Part shown: positions 43,110 through 51,041 of the stretch, piece by piece
How the letters are laid out: each line of letters opens with the position of its first letter
How positions within the stretch are numbered: position 1 is the stretch's first letter
Source of the DNA: JAICMB01 sp035295125
GTDB lineage: Bacteria; Acidobacteriota; Terriglobia; Bryobacterales; Bryobacteraceae
Assembly: GCA_035295125.1 (NCBI GenBank)
Contig: DATGJP010000063.1
Coordinates: 62,001-126,000 of the forward strand
Direction of reading: 5' to 3'
Length of the DNA: 64,000 nt
The notes under the pieces: model-generated
Databases searched by the model: none
Told to the model about the DNA's origin: nothing
What the model saw: the letters and a program-made list of their open reading frames with translations, nothing else
Position numbers and translations under genes: made by a program

Positions 43110-45332
43110 TCAGTTGATCCGATACAGACGGGAAGATCCCCGTTCCGCAATCAGGTTCAAGTCCCAATACATGGTGTGCGCGGCAAAGTCACCAGCCACA
43201 GCATCCGTCGAATCGACGACGACATAGCGGATACCGCGCGCCTTGAGTTCGGCGGTGGCCGCCCGGCGCATGCCGACAGTCATCCGCTGCTGGCGGCAGT
43301 TAGCGTCGCGGCTTAATTCCATCCAGCGTCCGCTTGGTTCCTGTCCTTCCAGTTTCATGCTTATCCCTGGTTGGGGCTCCGATTCGATTCTCACCGCATC
43401 GATCTTATAGCTCGATCCGAAGTCTACTTCAATGTACATTCCGGGCGCCGCAGGCTGCCAGCTATCCCATCGCGTGACGGCGGCATTGTCGAAAGCCAGT
43501 TGGACGTCCCAGGGATTCACACTGGCGTGCAGGCGCCATGCCGGGTCACGTGGAAGCTCGTGCGTTCGATCGAACACGCGGATTTCCGACGCACTCCACC
43601 GAACATCGTTTCCGCCTGCGGTTTGAACCAGTCGAATACGACGCAACTCACGCTCCGCGAACTGAAACTCCGAAATCGACGTGGGTTGTCGCTCGCTGTA
43701 GAGCGCGTTAAACAGCATGTCGCCCAGCAGTTCGTTCGGAGCTGCCTGATAATTCACGAGGATGTCATGGGAAGTGTAGGAGGCAGCAATCGGCGTGAAG
43801 GCCAGGATTTTCTCGCCTTTCGGTACAGCCTGCTCGATCACGCGCGCCATTGGGTAGCCGGGGCATTTGCGCGACAGGTAGGTATCTGCAGATTCGTGTC
43901 TGAAAGCGGCGCTAAAAGGTATCGAGTCGTCCAGTCGCCAGGCCCAGCGCGAGCAGTATTGTTTCACCACGCCTGGCCACGAGAGCACCACGTGCGCGAC
44001 GATTACTGCGAGCAGGACCGGGCGGGCGCGCGACAGCACGACCGCCAGCGCGAGCGAAAGGAATGGCAGCATTGGAATCAGGAATCGCGTCCCGATGTTT
44101 AAGAAGTATGTCGATCCGAAGACAATGGCGGCGAGCAGGAGTTGACGGCCGGCGGGCCATTTGAGCGCGAACAACGCCAGCGGCGACAACAGGAACAGCG
44201 GTCCGAGCAGGCCGTTGAGCGCCTCCCCCTTGAACGTCACCTCTTGCGGAACCTGGCGATAACTTGTGAGCGTGTAACGACGGTAGTACTGGCGATAGGA
44301 GTCCTCAAAGGAAGTATGCACGTATGGATTCGGGAACAGGCGCGTCGCGAATGGCGCTAACGGGTCGCCCACAACGACTGCATTTTTGATCAGCCACGGC
44401 AGAACCATGAAGGCCGCAAGCGTGGCGATGATGACCGCACGTGGCGCCGGCGGGTTCGCCTGCGTTCTGGTCTTTCCCCTTCTCCACAATACGAATCCAA
44501 CCGCATAGAGCACCGCGATAAATCCGGTGTACTTAACCGCGAACGCAAATCCAGCGAGCAGTCCAGCCGGTACAAGTAAGCGCCAGTCGCCTTCCTGATC
44601 CCAGATTTGCAGCAGATGAAACACAGCGAAAGCAACCGCTGCCAGCGCGACGTCATTGTAAGCGGTGGTGCCGTCGATCGCCACCACCGGGCAAACAAAG
44701 ACGAACAGGGCCCCTGCCAGACCGGCGAGTGGAATGCCGAATCGACGGCCGTAAGCGATCATCATGCACGGCAAGGCAATCAGAAAACTGAGATGCACCA
44801 ATGCGGCCGCCGACTGCCGGCCGAACGAATACGCGAACAAGTACAGTAATTCGACACCCTGGGTGATGTTCGCGTAAATGTCCCAGGTCACCCGATGGAA
44901 ACCGTGGAACCGCAGGTATCGGGCGGGATACACAAGGTGATAAGCCGTGCCGTCGGGACTCATTTCCGGAGCCATGGCGTAGACGGCGTAAATGGCAGCG
45001 TAGACGGCAAACGCAACGCCACAGACGGTCAGCCAAACACGTGGTATTGGGGTCGGCTTTCTTTCACTGCCACTGCGAAGAACGTCCTTCCTCGCGGCCC
45101 AGAGCAGGATGGCCGTTCCAAAACCCAGGAACACGCCCTTGTAAACGACGTGCACAGAGCAGAGAAGAAAAACGATCCCGCTCAGGCAAGAAGCGCCGGT
45201 GACGAAGGCAAGTGAACCGTGCTCTCCTCCGCGAAGCCGCAGTTGCAAGCGCTGGAACAGTAAACCGCCCAATGCCCAAGCCGTCGCAACCGTGAAAAGG
45301 GCGCCGAAGAGGATATAGAGAACCTCTTTCAT
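43110..45332 (-). CDS. GT39-like membrane glycosyltransferase with discoidin-like domain
   Basis: A 740-residue protein. Residues 1-470 carry about eleven membrane helices; the first large loop contains YAMAPEMSPDGTAYHLVYPA, with the acidic motif expected of GT-C transferases. Residues about 575-690 (VRWSASEIRVFDRTHELP, FDNAAVTRWDSWQPAAPGMY, VDFGSSYKIDAVRIES) look like an F5/8 type C (discoidin) carbohydrate-binding domain, facing the periplasm. The end (HTMYWDLNLIAERGSSRLY) is a common GT39 tail. It overlaps the upstream lipoprotein gene by an ATGA. A tethered sugar-binding module suggests a polysaccharide or glycoprotein acceptor. Confidence 0.85.
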   Translation of the reverse strand: MKEVLYILFGALFTVATAWALGGLLFQRLQLRLRGGEHGSLAFVTGASCLSGIVFLLCSVHVVYKGVFLGFGTAILLWAARKDVLRSGSERKPTPIPRVWLTVCGVAFAVYAAIYAVYAMAPEMSPDGTAYHLVYPARYLRFHGFHRVTWDIYANITQGVELLYLFAYSFGRQSAAALVHLSFLIALPCMMIAYGRRFGIPLAGLAGALFVFVCPVVAIDGTTAYNDVALAAVAFAVFHLLQIWDQEGDWRLLVPAGLLAGFAFAVKYTGFIAVLYAVGFVLWRRGKTRTQANPPAPRAVIIATLAAFMVLPWLIKNAVVVGDPLAPFATRLFPNPYVHTSFEDSYRQYYRRYTLTSYRQVPQEVTFKGEALNGLLGPLFLLSPLALFALKWPAGRQLLLAAIVFGSTYFLNIGTRFLIPMLPFLSLALAVVLSRARPVLLAVIVAHVVLSWPGVVKQYCSRWAWRLDDSIPFSAAFRHESADTYLSRKCPGYPMARVIEQAVPKGEKILAFTPIAASYTSHDILVNYQAAPNELLGDMLFNALYSERQPTSISEFQFAERELRRIRLVQTAGGNDVRWSASEIRVFDRTHELPRDPAWRLHASVNPWDVQLAFDNAAVTRWDSWQPAAPGMYIEVDFGSSYKIDAVRIESEPQPGISMKLEGQEPSGRWMELSRDANCRQQRMTVGMRRAATAELKARGIRYVVVDSTDAVAGDFAAHTMYWDLNLIAERGSSRLYRIN

Positions 45333-45880
45333 AGCCGCGCAAAGCCAATTCGAGTGAGAATAAACCCGTATTTTGTGCCGGTGTTTTTGTCTGTGTAGAT
45401 GGGATCGATGCGGGCCGAGGCCGTCGTATCATTCTGCAGCGAGAGCCACTCGGCCGGCACGAGCTTCTCAAAATGCTTCAACCCAGGCGAGACATAGTGC
45501 CGGCGTTCCAAGAGCCTGCCGTTGACGGAGAACGCAACATCCACGGGGCCGGTGAAGCGAAGCGTGCCTTCCCAAAGTGAGAAGTCTACCACCAGCGTAA
45601 CGCTCTCAATCGATGGAAGCAGAATCTTCATCGTGGGCTCCTCGCGGGTCCAACGCCACGAGGGCCCTGAAGATGCCTCGATATCCTTTACAAAATGAGA
45701 ATCCGCGGCAGGGTCGTCTGTATTTACGATCATGCTCCATTGCGCGGCGGGATCCAGTGGTGGCCGCTGAGCGGGAGGAGAGTACCAGTCGGCGGGAGGA
45801 CGAGAGCAACAGGCAAGGACGGCGGTAGTGAGAACAGCGCAACGCAGCGCCACTACCCTGGCCGAATCCTTGAAGGGCAC
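45329..45880 (-). CDS. putative lipoprotein, beta-sandwich-like
   Basis: A 183-residue protein starting at GTG that overlaps the hfq stop codon by one base (TAGTG). The N-terminus (VALRCAVLTTAVLACCSRPP) is a lipoprotein signal with Cys after LA or LAC. The mature part contains Trp-rich and beta-strand segments (ESVTLVVDFSLWEGTLRFTG, VDVAFSVNGRLLERRHYVSP) resembling a jelly-roll carbohydrate-binding fold. No family is assigned. Tight coupling on both sides indicates it works with the membrane glycosyltransferase that follows. Confidence 0.75.
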   Translation of the reverse strand: MPFKDSARVVALRCAVLTTAVLACCSRPPADWYSPPAQRPPLDPAAQWSMIVNTDDPAADSHFVKDIEASSGPSWRWTREEPTMKILLPSIESVTLVVDFSLWEGTLRFTGPVDVAFSVNGRLLERRHYVSPGLKHFEKLVPAEWLSLQNDTTASARIDPIYTDKNTGTKYGFILTRIGFARL

Positions 45881-46179
45881 TACGCCTTGTACATGTATTT
45901 AATGTTGGGTTTGAAAAGGAGCAAGTTGGGCTGGCCTTCCCGATTTACCTTCAGGCAGCCCTTGTCGTACCATTCGATGATCCCCTCCACGGTTTCGCCG
46001 TCCCGGAGCACGATCACCATAGGCGTCTTGGTCTGCATTTGCTTTACGTAATAGAAATTCTCTGCGTTTGTCTGGTCTGGGGGTACGACCTTTTGTTTGG
46101 TGGTTGGATTGCGGCGGTTCACACGGTCCTTCAACTCGTCCAGGGATGGGCGTATTAGCTTCCGATTAGCGGTCTCCAC
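45880..46179 (-). CDS. hfq: RNA chaperone Hfq
   Basis: A 99-residue Sm-like protein. An N-terminal extension (about 35 residues, basic) precedes the Sm1 motif (ENFYYVKQMQTKTPMVIVLR, DGETVEGIIEWYD) and the Sm2 motif (LLLFKPNIKYMYKA). The canonical YKHA of gamma-proteobacterial Hfq is replaced by FKPNIKYMY, with the Lys-Pro variation seen in other phyla. It forms a hexameric ring that pairs small RNAs with mRNAs. It is the first gene of a tightly packed operon with envelope and sugar genes rather than the common miaA-hfq-hflX context. Confidence 0.9.
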   Translation of the reverse strand: METANRKLIRPSLDELKDRVNRRNPTTKQKVVPPDQTNAENFYYVKQMQTKTPMVIVLRDGETVEGIIEWYDKGCLKVNREGQPNLLLFKPNIKYMYKA

Positions 46180-46309
46180 GGCAAGGCTCCAATTCGAGGT
46201 ATCCGTTCAGGCCCGACATTTGAAAACTTTAGGCGGGACTGCTGAAAGGGATGTCGGATCTATATGTTCAACTAGTTTTTATTCCAGCACATTGCGCAGG
46301 CGGAGGCAA

Positions 46310-46351
46310 CAAAGAGAGCGCCCCGCGATCTGCCGTGCAGAGTCGCGGGGC
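46310..46351 (-). terminator. intrinsic terminator of the DUF1111 gene
   Basis: Arms GCCCCGCGA (46320-46328) and TCGCGGGGC (46343-46351), nine perfect pairs. On the minus strand they are followed by GCTCTCTTTG (46319-46310). The stem lies 24 bases past the stop of the di-haem protein gene and 140 bases before hfq, separating the two transcripts. Confidence 0.75.
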
Positions 46352-46374
46352 ATCTTCATCGAGCAGCGTGGCTC

Positions 46375-47808
46375 TTAGAGCGATCGCAGGAAAATCAATA
46401 TGTCCTGCTTCTGCGAGGCCGCGAGAGCGTTGAATCTTTGGATGACAGCATTTGCCTCCGATCCGCAACTGAAGTTCGCGGTGGTCTGAACGGTTGACGC
46501 GTCGTTGCAGTTGCTTGAGCTGAAGTGCGCCTCAATCGCCTGTAACAAGTCCGACGTACGGCCATCGTGGAGGAAGAACAACCGCTGGCCGACACCCCAC
46601 AGCGGCGCGGTGCGGAACTCGTCAGGTCCCGCGGATCCCTGGTTAATGCCATCGGCCAGATTCGTTCCCATGTGATGGATCGCGAAATCGGAATAGGGGT
46701 GATACGTCACGTTTGACATGCCGGTGTAATTCGATGCGGCCGACGTCAATGAAGTGCTGTGGCAAAGCGCGCAGCCTGTGCTGGTGAAAAGAGACAGGCC
46801 GTTCTGTGTTGAAGACGTCGATGGCGCCGGTGTGGGCGGCGCCAGCAGTTTCATGAACAGCGCGAAGTTGACCGTATCCGAAGACATGTTGGAGGCGGTG
46901 CCCGTCGGACTGCCAGGGTTGCTGGGATTGGTGAAGTTAGTGGCGTCCTCGGGTGTAGCGTTGAAAACGCACCCCGGAACCGCCGAGCGCTCATTCGGAA
47001 AAACCTCGTTCGAAACGCCCTGCTCCACGTTGTAGGCTTCACCCCCGAAAATGAGAAGCGACTTGTTCTGGGCTTTCCATCCGAAACGAGTGACTGATCC
47101 GTCATTTCCAGTCGTATTCAGACGTCCGGCAATACCCAGCGCGGACTTTTGCGATGCGTTGACTGCCAGATTGGCCTGCAGAACACTATCAGGCGTGTTC
47201 TCCACCAATCCAAGCCCGAACGTCGGTGTGGGTATGCGGAAGATCACGTTATGATTCGCAAGCTGAGTTTCGAAATCAGGCTGAGCGAGGGTACATCCCG
47301 GCGCATCGACCCGTCCCGCGATCGTAAATAGACCGTGGACACCACCGTCGAGCGGCGCGTTTCTGCCGCCTTGTGTAACGAATCTCGCCTCGCGAACCGG
47401 CCCGTCCGCGGTGATAAACGAGGGCAGCGTATTGTTGGCGCTGTGAAGTCTGGCGAGCGCGACCTGGGGATTGGCAACCGGGCTTTGCGGGCTTCGAAGG
47501 CCGGGGCTGCTTCCACCCATTGAGGGTTGGGCATGGCACATTGCGCAGCTGTTGCCGTTGAATGTGGGCCCCAATCCGGTACCTGCTTCGCCGGGTATGC
47601 CTCCCGAAACCGAGTCTACCTCGGCGAATCGCGCCTGGGCCTGCTCGAAGACGGCCTGCTCACTTAACTTGAGCGTGGGGAAATAACTGCCTGCCCCGGA
47701 CGGACCATGTCGAGGGCCGGGATCTGTCTGGGCAAAGCAACAAAACGTCGGGAGAACAACGCCTGCCAGGAAGTGGTGAATAGACCTGGCTTTAAAGTGT
47801 ACCTGCAT
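46375..47808 (-). CDS. secreted di-haem DUF1111 (thiol oxidoreductase-like) protein
   Basis: A 477-residue exported protein with a signal peptide (FLAGVVLPTFCCFAQ). Two CxxCH haem sites are visible: CAMCH near residue 79, preceded by GTGLGPTFNGNS, and CALCH near residue 350. Other family marks are FGWKAQNKSLLIFGGEAYNV, HHMGTNLADGINQGSAG and GVGQRLFFLHDGR, the last ending with the conserved histidine. DUF1111 proteins resemble bacterial di-haem peroxidase/thiol oxidase-like electron-transfer proteins; the true substrate is unsettled. It is monocistronic, with its own terminator at 46310-46351. Confidence 0.92.
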   Translation of the reverse strand: MQVHFKARSIHHFLAGVVLPTFCCFAQTDPGPRHGPSGAGSYFPTLKLSEQAVFEQAQARFAEVDSVSGGIPGEAGTGLGPTFNGNSCAMCHAQPSMGGSSPGLRSPQSPVANPQVALARLHSANNTLPSFITADGPVREARFVTQGGRNAPLDGGVHGLFTIAGRVDAPGCTLAQPDFETQLANHNVIFRIPTPTFGLGLVENTPDSVLQANLAVNASQKSALGIAGRLNTTGNDGSVTRFGWKAQNKSLLIFGGEAYNVEQGVSNEVFPNERSAVPGCVFNATPEDATNFTNPSNPGSPTGTASNMSSDTVNFALFMKLLAPPTPAPSTSSTQNGLSLFTSTGCALCHSTSLTSAASNYTGMSNVTYHPYSDFAIHHMGTNLADGINQGSAGPDEFRTAPLWGVGQRLFFLHDGRTSDLLQAIEAHFSSSNCNDASTVQTTANFSCGSEANAVIQRFNALAASQKQDILIFLRSL

Positions 47809-48344
47809 GACACTCCTCCTGTGCTTCTGTCGCGCGGGTCAGGCGCGAGTCGGATTTGTGATTAAGAGTGGGGAATTAGCAGAACTCGAAAGACAGGTAC
47901 AATGGAATTGCTCACGTAGGGTACCATTAACCTGGTATCCGAGATGCGGTCCTCGCCCACCGCGGGGACCGCACTTTTCTTAAGATCTGGGCACAATCCA
48001 GCCGTGTCACCGGAATACTTGTGGGTGTCGCCTTGCCGGATTCGCGCTTACTTTGGAACTCCCCGTTTGACTGGTGTGTGCCGTGCACCTACATGCCCTG
48101 CGCTTGCTGACTCGCACGCTTGCTCATAACGTGCGAGGGCGTCGCATGCTTACATACGCTGGCTATGGGGCCAGCTTCCTATTGGTACTATTGACTGCGA
48201 ATGAAGAAACTACCATGGACTTCGGAGATGAGTCAATCAGGGTTTTCTCGTATACGGCCTTAAGTAGGCGGGGAAAGCGGTGGCCACCGCGCGAGGCAGA
48301 CTGGAATACTTACTTATATTAGCGCAAGAGAGTCGAAATTACAT
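47809..48344. other. intergenic region with an orphan terminator
   Basis: About 535 bases without a supported protein gene. A plus-strand terminator-like hairpin lies at 47945-47981, but no plus-strand gene precedes it. The stretch 47840-47944 could be a small RNA gene. The part after 48200 is noticeably AT-richer. Confidence 0.5.
47945..47981 (+). terminator. orphan intrinsic terminator (possible sRNA end)
   Basis: Arms TGCGGTCC (47945-47952) and GGACCGCA (47966-47973) enclose a 13-base loop and are followed by CTTTTCTT. There is no plus-strand protein gene upstream; the nearest gene (46375-47808) is on the other strand. This suggests an unannotated short transcript starting somewhere in 47830-47900. 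Confidence 0.6.
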
Positions 48345-48497
48345 TTATCCGCGGCGCTTAAAGAACTGCACTTCGCGTTCATGTTGTTGCGCCGCCTCGC
48401 GGCTGGAAAATGTTCCCAGATTTCGGCGGCGCCCCGTGCGGGCATCTTTCTTTCGCGAGTAAAGGCGATATTCTCCGGATTTCAATTTGCGGATCAT
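48345..48497 (-). CDS. small basic protein (MIRKLKSGEYRLYSRKK type)
   Basis: A 50-residue protein too short to stand out among longer frames; the open frame runs upstream into the subtilase repeat shadow but the true start is the ATG at 48497. The sequence (MIRKLKSGEYRLYSRKKDAR, TGRRRNLGTFSSREAAQQH) has the beta-beta-beta-alpha look of AP2/integrase arm-type DNA-binding modules, and near-identical short proteins occur in many bacteria. It is highly basic, so nucleic-acid binding is likely. It is downstream of the subtilase gene on the same strand with a 158-base gap. Function unknown. Confidence 0.7.
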   Translation of the reverse strand: MIRKLKSGEYRLYSRKKDARTGRRRNLGTFSSREAAQQHEREVQFFKRRG

Positions 48498-48655
48498 GAC
48501 TGCACCTGCCGACATCCGTGCAATCCGAGGTCCGCTCTGCTCACATGCCTGAAAGAAGAGCGATCGCCCAACAAAACCGTGACGCAGCAGAGTTTCGAGA
48601 ACGAAAGTCGTCTCGAAACTCTGGTAGCTACGGATTTCTTCCCGAGGCTCCATGC

Positions 48656-50353
48656 CTACTGCTCCATATTCGAGCCGGTTCCCCATACTGCGCCAGTACC
48701 CCATACCGCACCTGTGCCCCAGACTGCGCCAGTACCCCAAACCGCGCCTGTTCCCCATACCGCGCCGGTACCCCAAACAGCTCCGGTGCCCCAGACCGCG
48801 CCGGTAGACGAAAGCCCGGGCTCGAAAACATTCGTACCCCAAACTGCTCCGTTGCTCCAACTCGACGAACTGTTCCAAAGGAGCGAAGGATTGCTCAACA
48901 CTGAAATCTGTCGTGTGACCAGATTCGCCGACAATCCGGGCGACGCCGCACTCCTTGTTGCCACCTCATGGTCTGAGATTGCTGCGGCTATGTCGATATA
49001 TCCAGCCCCGACAGTGAACAGGTCATATTGACTGGTATAACTCTGACCAGTTGTCGAATCATATGCCGTGCTGCTCGCAGGAAATGCTTTATACGCAGTC
49101 TTCATCAGTCGAGCTTTGACGGTATCAGGCGTGACGCTGGGATCCTCCTGAATCAGAAGTGCCGCGGCGCCGCTTACCACGGGCGTTGCCATGCTGGTGC
49201 CGCTCATGCGGAAGTATTGGGCAGGTCCGCTCGCGTAAGCGCCGCTGCCGTAATAGGACGGTGGAACAAGGTTCGCAGGATATGTCGCGGCCAATGTGCT
49301 GCCCGGCGCTAACAATGAGACAACAAGATTGCCAGGCGCTACAACATCGGGTTTCGCAGTTCCATCAATGTGGGTTGGACCTTTCGAGCTGTAACTCGCG
49401 ATCAAGTCGTCCGTGCGTGGATAGGTATCCTCCGTCTTCATGGCTCCAACGGTGATCACGTAAGGGCTATTGCCGGGAGCGAGAACTGTTCCGTAGCCAT
49501 TCCGTCCCAGGTTGCCCGCGGCTGTAACAACGACGATTCCCTGCTTCCATGCTGCGCCGACAGCGGCGCACAACGGATCGAGGTTACAGGTCTCAAAAAT
49601 TGGCCGGCCAAGCGACAGATTGATGACCCGGATGTTGTAGCGGCTCTTAAGTGACACGGCCTTTTCGATAGCTGCAATCACGGCGCTGTCATTGCTGGAG
49701 CCGTTTGCATCGAGAACTCGCAAATCGACCAGATTCGCGTTGGGCGCGACGCCGCGCAGCAAATGCAGTGTGCCGGGTACATTGGATGCCTTTCCACTAC
49801 CGGCCAAGATGCCGGCCACGTGAGTACCATGGCCGTAGTCATCATTGTTCTTGCCACCCACGAAGCTCTGCCGGTACACCACCCGCGAGCCGAGATCCTC
49901 ATGCTGATAGATGCCGCTATCGATGACCGCGATCCCGATCCCTGTTCCGTCATAACCGTACTTCCATGCCACGGGCGCATTCACCGCATCCACGGCATAG
50001 TCGAGAGTGGCGCCTAACGACCGGTCGAGAGAAATATAGGTCACGTTCGACTGGTTCGAAAGCGTAATGATGTCGCCGGCCTGCAGAGTCGCGGATACCG
50101 CGGAGAGCAGCGAAAACACCGTGTGAACGACGCCGCCAACAAGACCTAACACCCCGCCCAGTAAACCGCCCAACAAGCCGGTAGTAGCAGGCGGAGCATT
50201 GTATTGCACGATCACATTCACGTTTGCCGAAGGATTCGACAGGTAAGGCAGCAGGTCCGGCGAAATTTTAGAGTTATCTGCGAAAGCGGAATCCGCAGCA
50301 AAGAATATGAAGAATCCCAGGATGGCGGTACGAGTGAGTTGTTTGAATCGCAT
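48656..50353 (-). CDS. secreted S8 subtilisin-like serine protease with GTGAVW tail
   Basis: A 565-residue protease. The Met at 50353 starts a good signal peptide (LTRTAILGFFIFFAADSAFA); an earlier Met adds 34 non-signal residues. A short propeptide (about 25-115) contains VNVIVQYNAPP. The catalytic triad is Asp145 (AVIDSGIYQHEDL), His175 (GHGTHVAGI) and Ser387 (SGTSMATPVVSGAAALL). The oxyanion Asn region is VVVTAAGNLGRNG. The C-terminus (about 500-565) is a linker followed by seven tandem copies of the hexapeptide GTGAVW. Such tails occur on acidobacterial subtilases and may serve in secretion or surface attachment. Confidence 0.93.
   Translation of the reverse strand: MRFKQLTRTAILGFFIFFAADSAFADNSKISPDLLPYLSNPSANVNVIVQYNAPPATTGLLGGLLGGVLGLVGGVVHTVFSLLSAVSATLQAGDIITLSNQSNVTYISLDRSLGATLDYAVDAVNAPVAWKYGYDGTGIGIAVIDSGIYQHEDLGSRVVYRQSFVGGKNNDDYGHGTHVAGILAGSGKASNVPGTLHLLRGVAPNANLVDLRVLDANGSSNDSAVIAAIEKAVSLKSRYNIRVINLSLGRPIFETCNLDPLCAAVGAAWKQGIVVVTAAGNLGRNGYGTVLAPGNSPYVITVGAMKTEDTYPRTDDLIASYSSKGPTHIDGTAKPDVVAPGNLVVSLLAPGSTLAATYPANLVPPSYYGSGAYASGPAQYFRMSGTSMATPVVSGAAALLIQEDPSVTPDTVKARLMKTAYKAFPASSTAYDSTTGQSYTSQYDLFTVGAGYIDIAAAISDHEVATRSAASPGLSANLVTRQISVLSNPSLLWNSSSSWSNGAVWGTNVFEPGLSSTGAVWGTGAVWGTGAVWGTGAVWGTGAVWGTGAVWGTGAVWGTGSNMEQ
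48681..48806 (-). repeat. 18-bp tandem repeat encoding GTGAVW
   Basis: Seven consecutive 18-base units (unit like TGGGGTACTGGCGCAGTA on the minus strand) with third-position differences between units. They encode the C-terminal hexapeptide repeat of the subtilase. A further degenerate unit (NGAVWGTNVF) lies just upstream of the array. Confidence 0.9.
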
Positions 50354-50633
50354 GAGTGGCCCGCCCTTTCTAAGCATTTGCGCCGCCAAATGATTCACAT
50401 CCAAAAAACGTCGTGAACAAAAGGCGTTTGTGTTCGCAACACACTCTTGGCTCATGCGACATGCGCCAGAATGTCTCGATCTACGCGCTCAGAACGCGAC
50501 GTGTTGTCCGAAGCGGCGGGATTCGCCTTACATCGTGGTACTTGCATTCATATCGGACTACGTCATTCCCCGTCCTCTTTTCGTAACCCTCGATCTATTG
50601 CCTTTGGATACAGATTTTCGTCATTCTGTTTCC

Positions 50634-51017
50634 ATGGATCGCCGTTCCGATCACCGCTTTGCCTTTGATGAACCCGTTTCAGCCACGCTTCTCGAGCACG
50701 ATACGCCTCCACATTCAGGGCGCTTTGTGGATATCTCGCAGCATGGAATGAGAATCGTTCTCAACTCCCATGTTGATATCGGTGAAGTTATGAAGCTGGA
50801 AATCGGCGATCACTTAATGGTTGGTGAAGTACGTCATTGTGAGCCTCAGGAGCATGAGTTCGCCCTCGGGCTCAGCATTCTGACGTGGGTGGAGAGATCG
50901 GAGTTAGCTCGCCTGATGGAAGAGATCGGTGCGGGCGGCTCCGCGTATCAATCCCGCAGCCCGTTCATGGTCGTTTCAGCCCCAGACGAAGCCGAAGCCG
51001 AAACAAGCCCCGCCTGA
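50634..51017 (+). CDS. PilZ domain protein
   Basis: A 127-residue protein, essentially a single PilZ domain. Both c-di-GMP-binding motifs are intact: RSDHR (RxxxR) at the N-terminus and DISQHG (DxSxxG) near residue 33, followed by the barrel strands (VMKLEIGDHLMVGEVRHC, FALGLSILTW). The start at 50634 puts the RxxxR motif at residue 4; the open frame extends to 50430, but that region shows no domain. It is followed by the HlyD-like gene after 24 bases, suggesting that c-di-GMP signalling is linked to that adaptor. Confidence 0.85.
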   Translation: MDRRSDHRFAFDEPVSATLLEHDTPPHSGRFVDISQHGMRIVLNSHVDIGEVMKLEIGDHLMVGEVRHCEPQEHEFALGLSILTWVERSELARLMEEIGAGGSAYQSRSPFMVVSAPDEAEAETSPA

Positions 51018-51041
51018 TGAAGTGCGCTAAACTGCAACCGG

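Noticed and set aside
48681..48806. Possible CRISPR array
   Set aside because: Units are contiguous 18-bp coding repeats with no spacers and they continue the subtilase frame.
48498..48878. N-terminal part of the long minus-strand frame ending at 48345
   Set aside because: It is the subtilase repeat DNA read in another frame (Gly/Tyr/Arg-rich). The real small protein starts at 48497.
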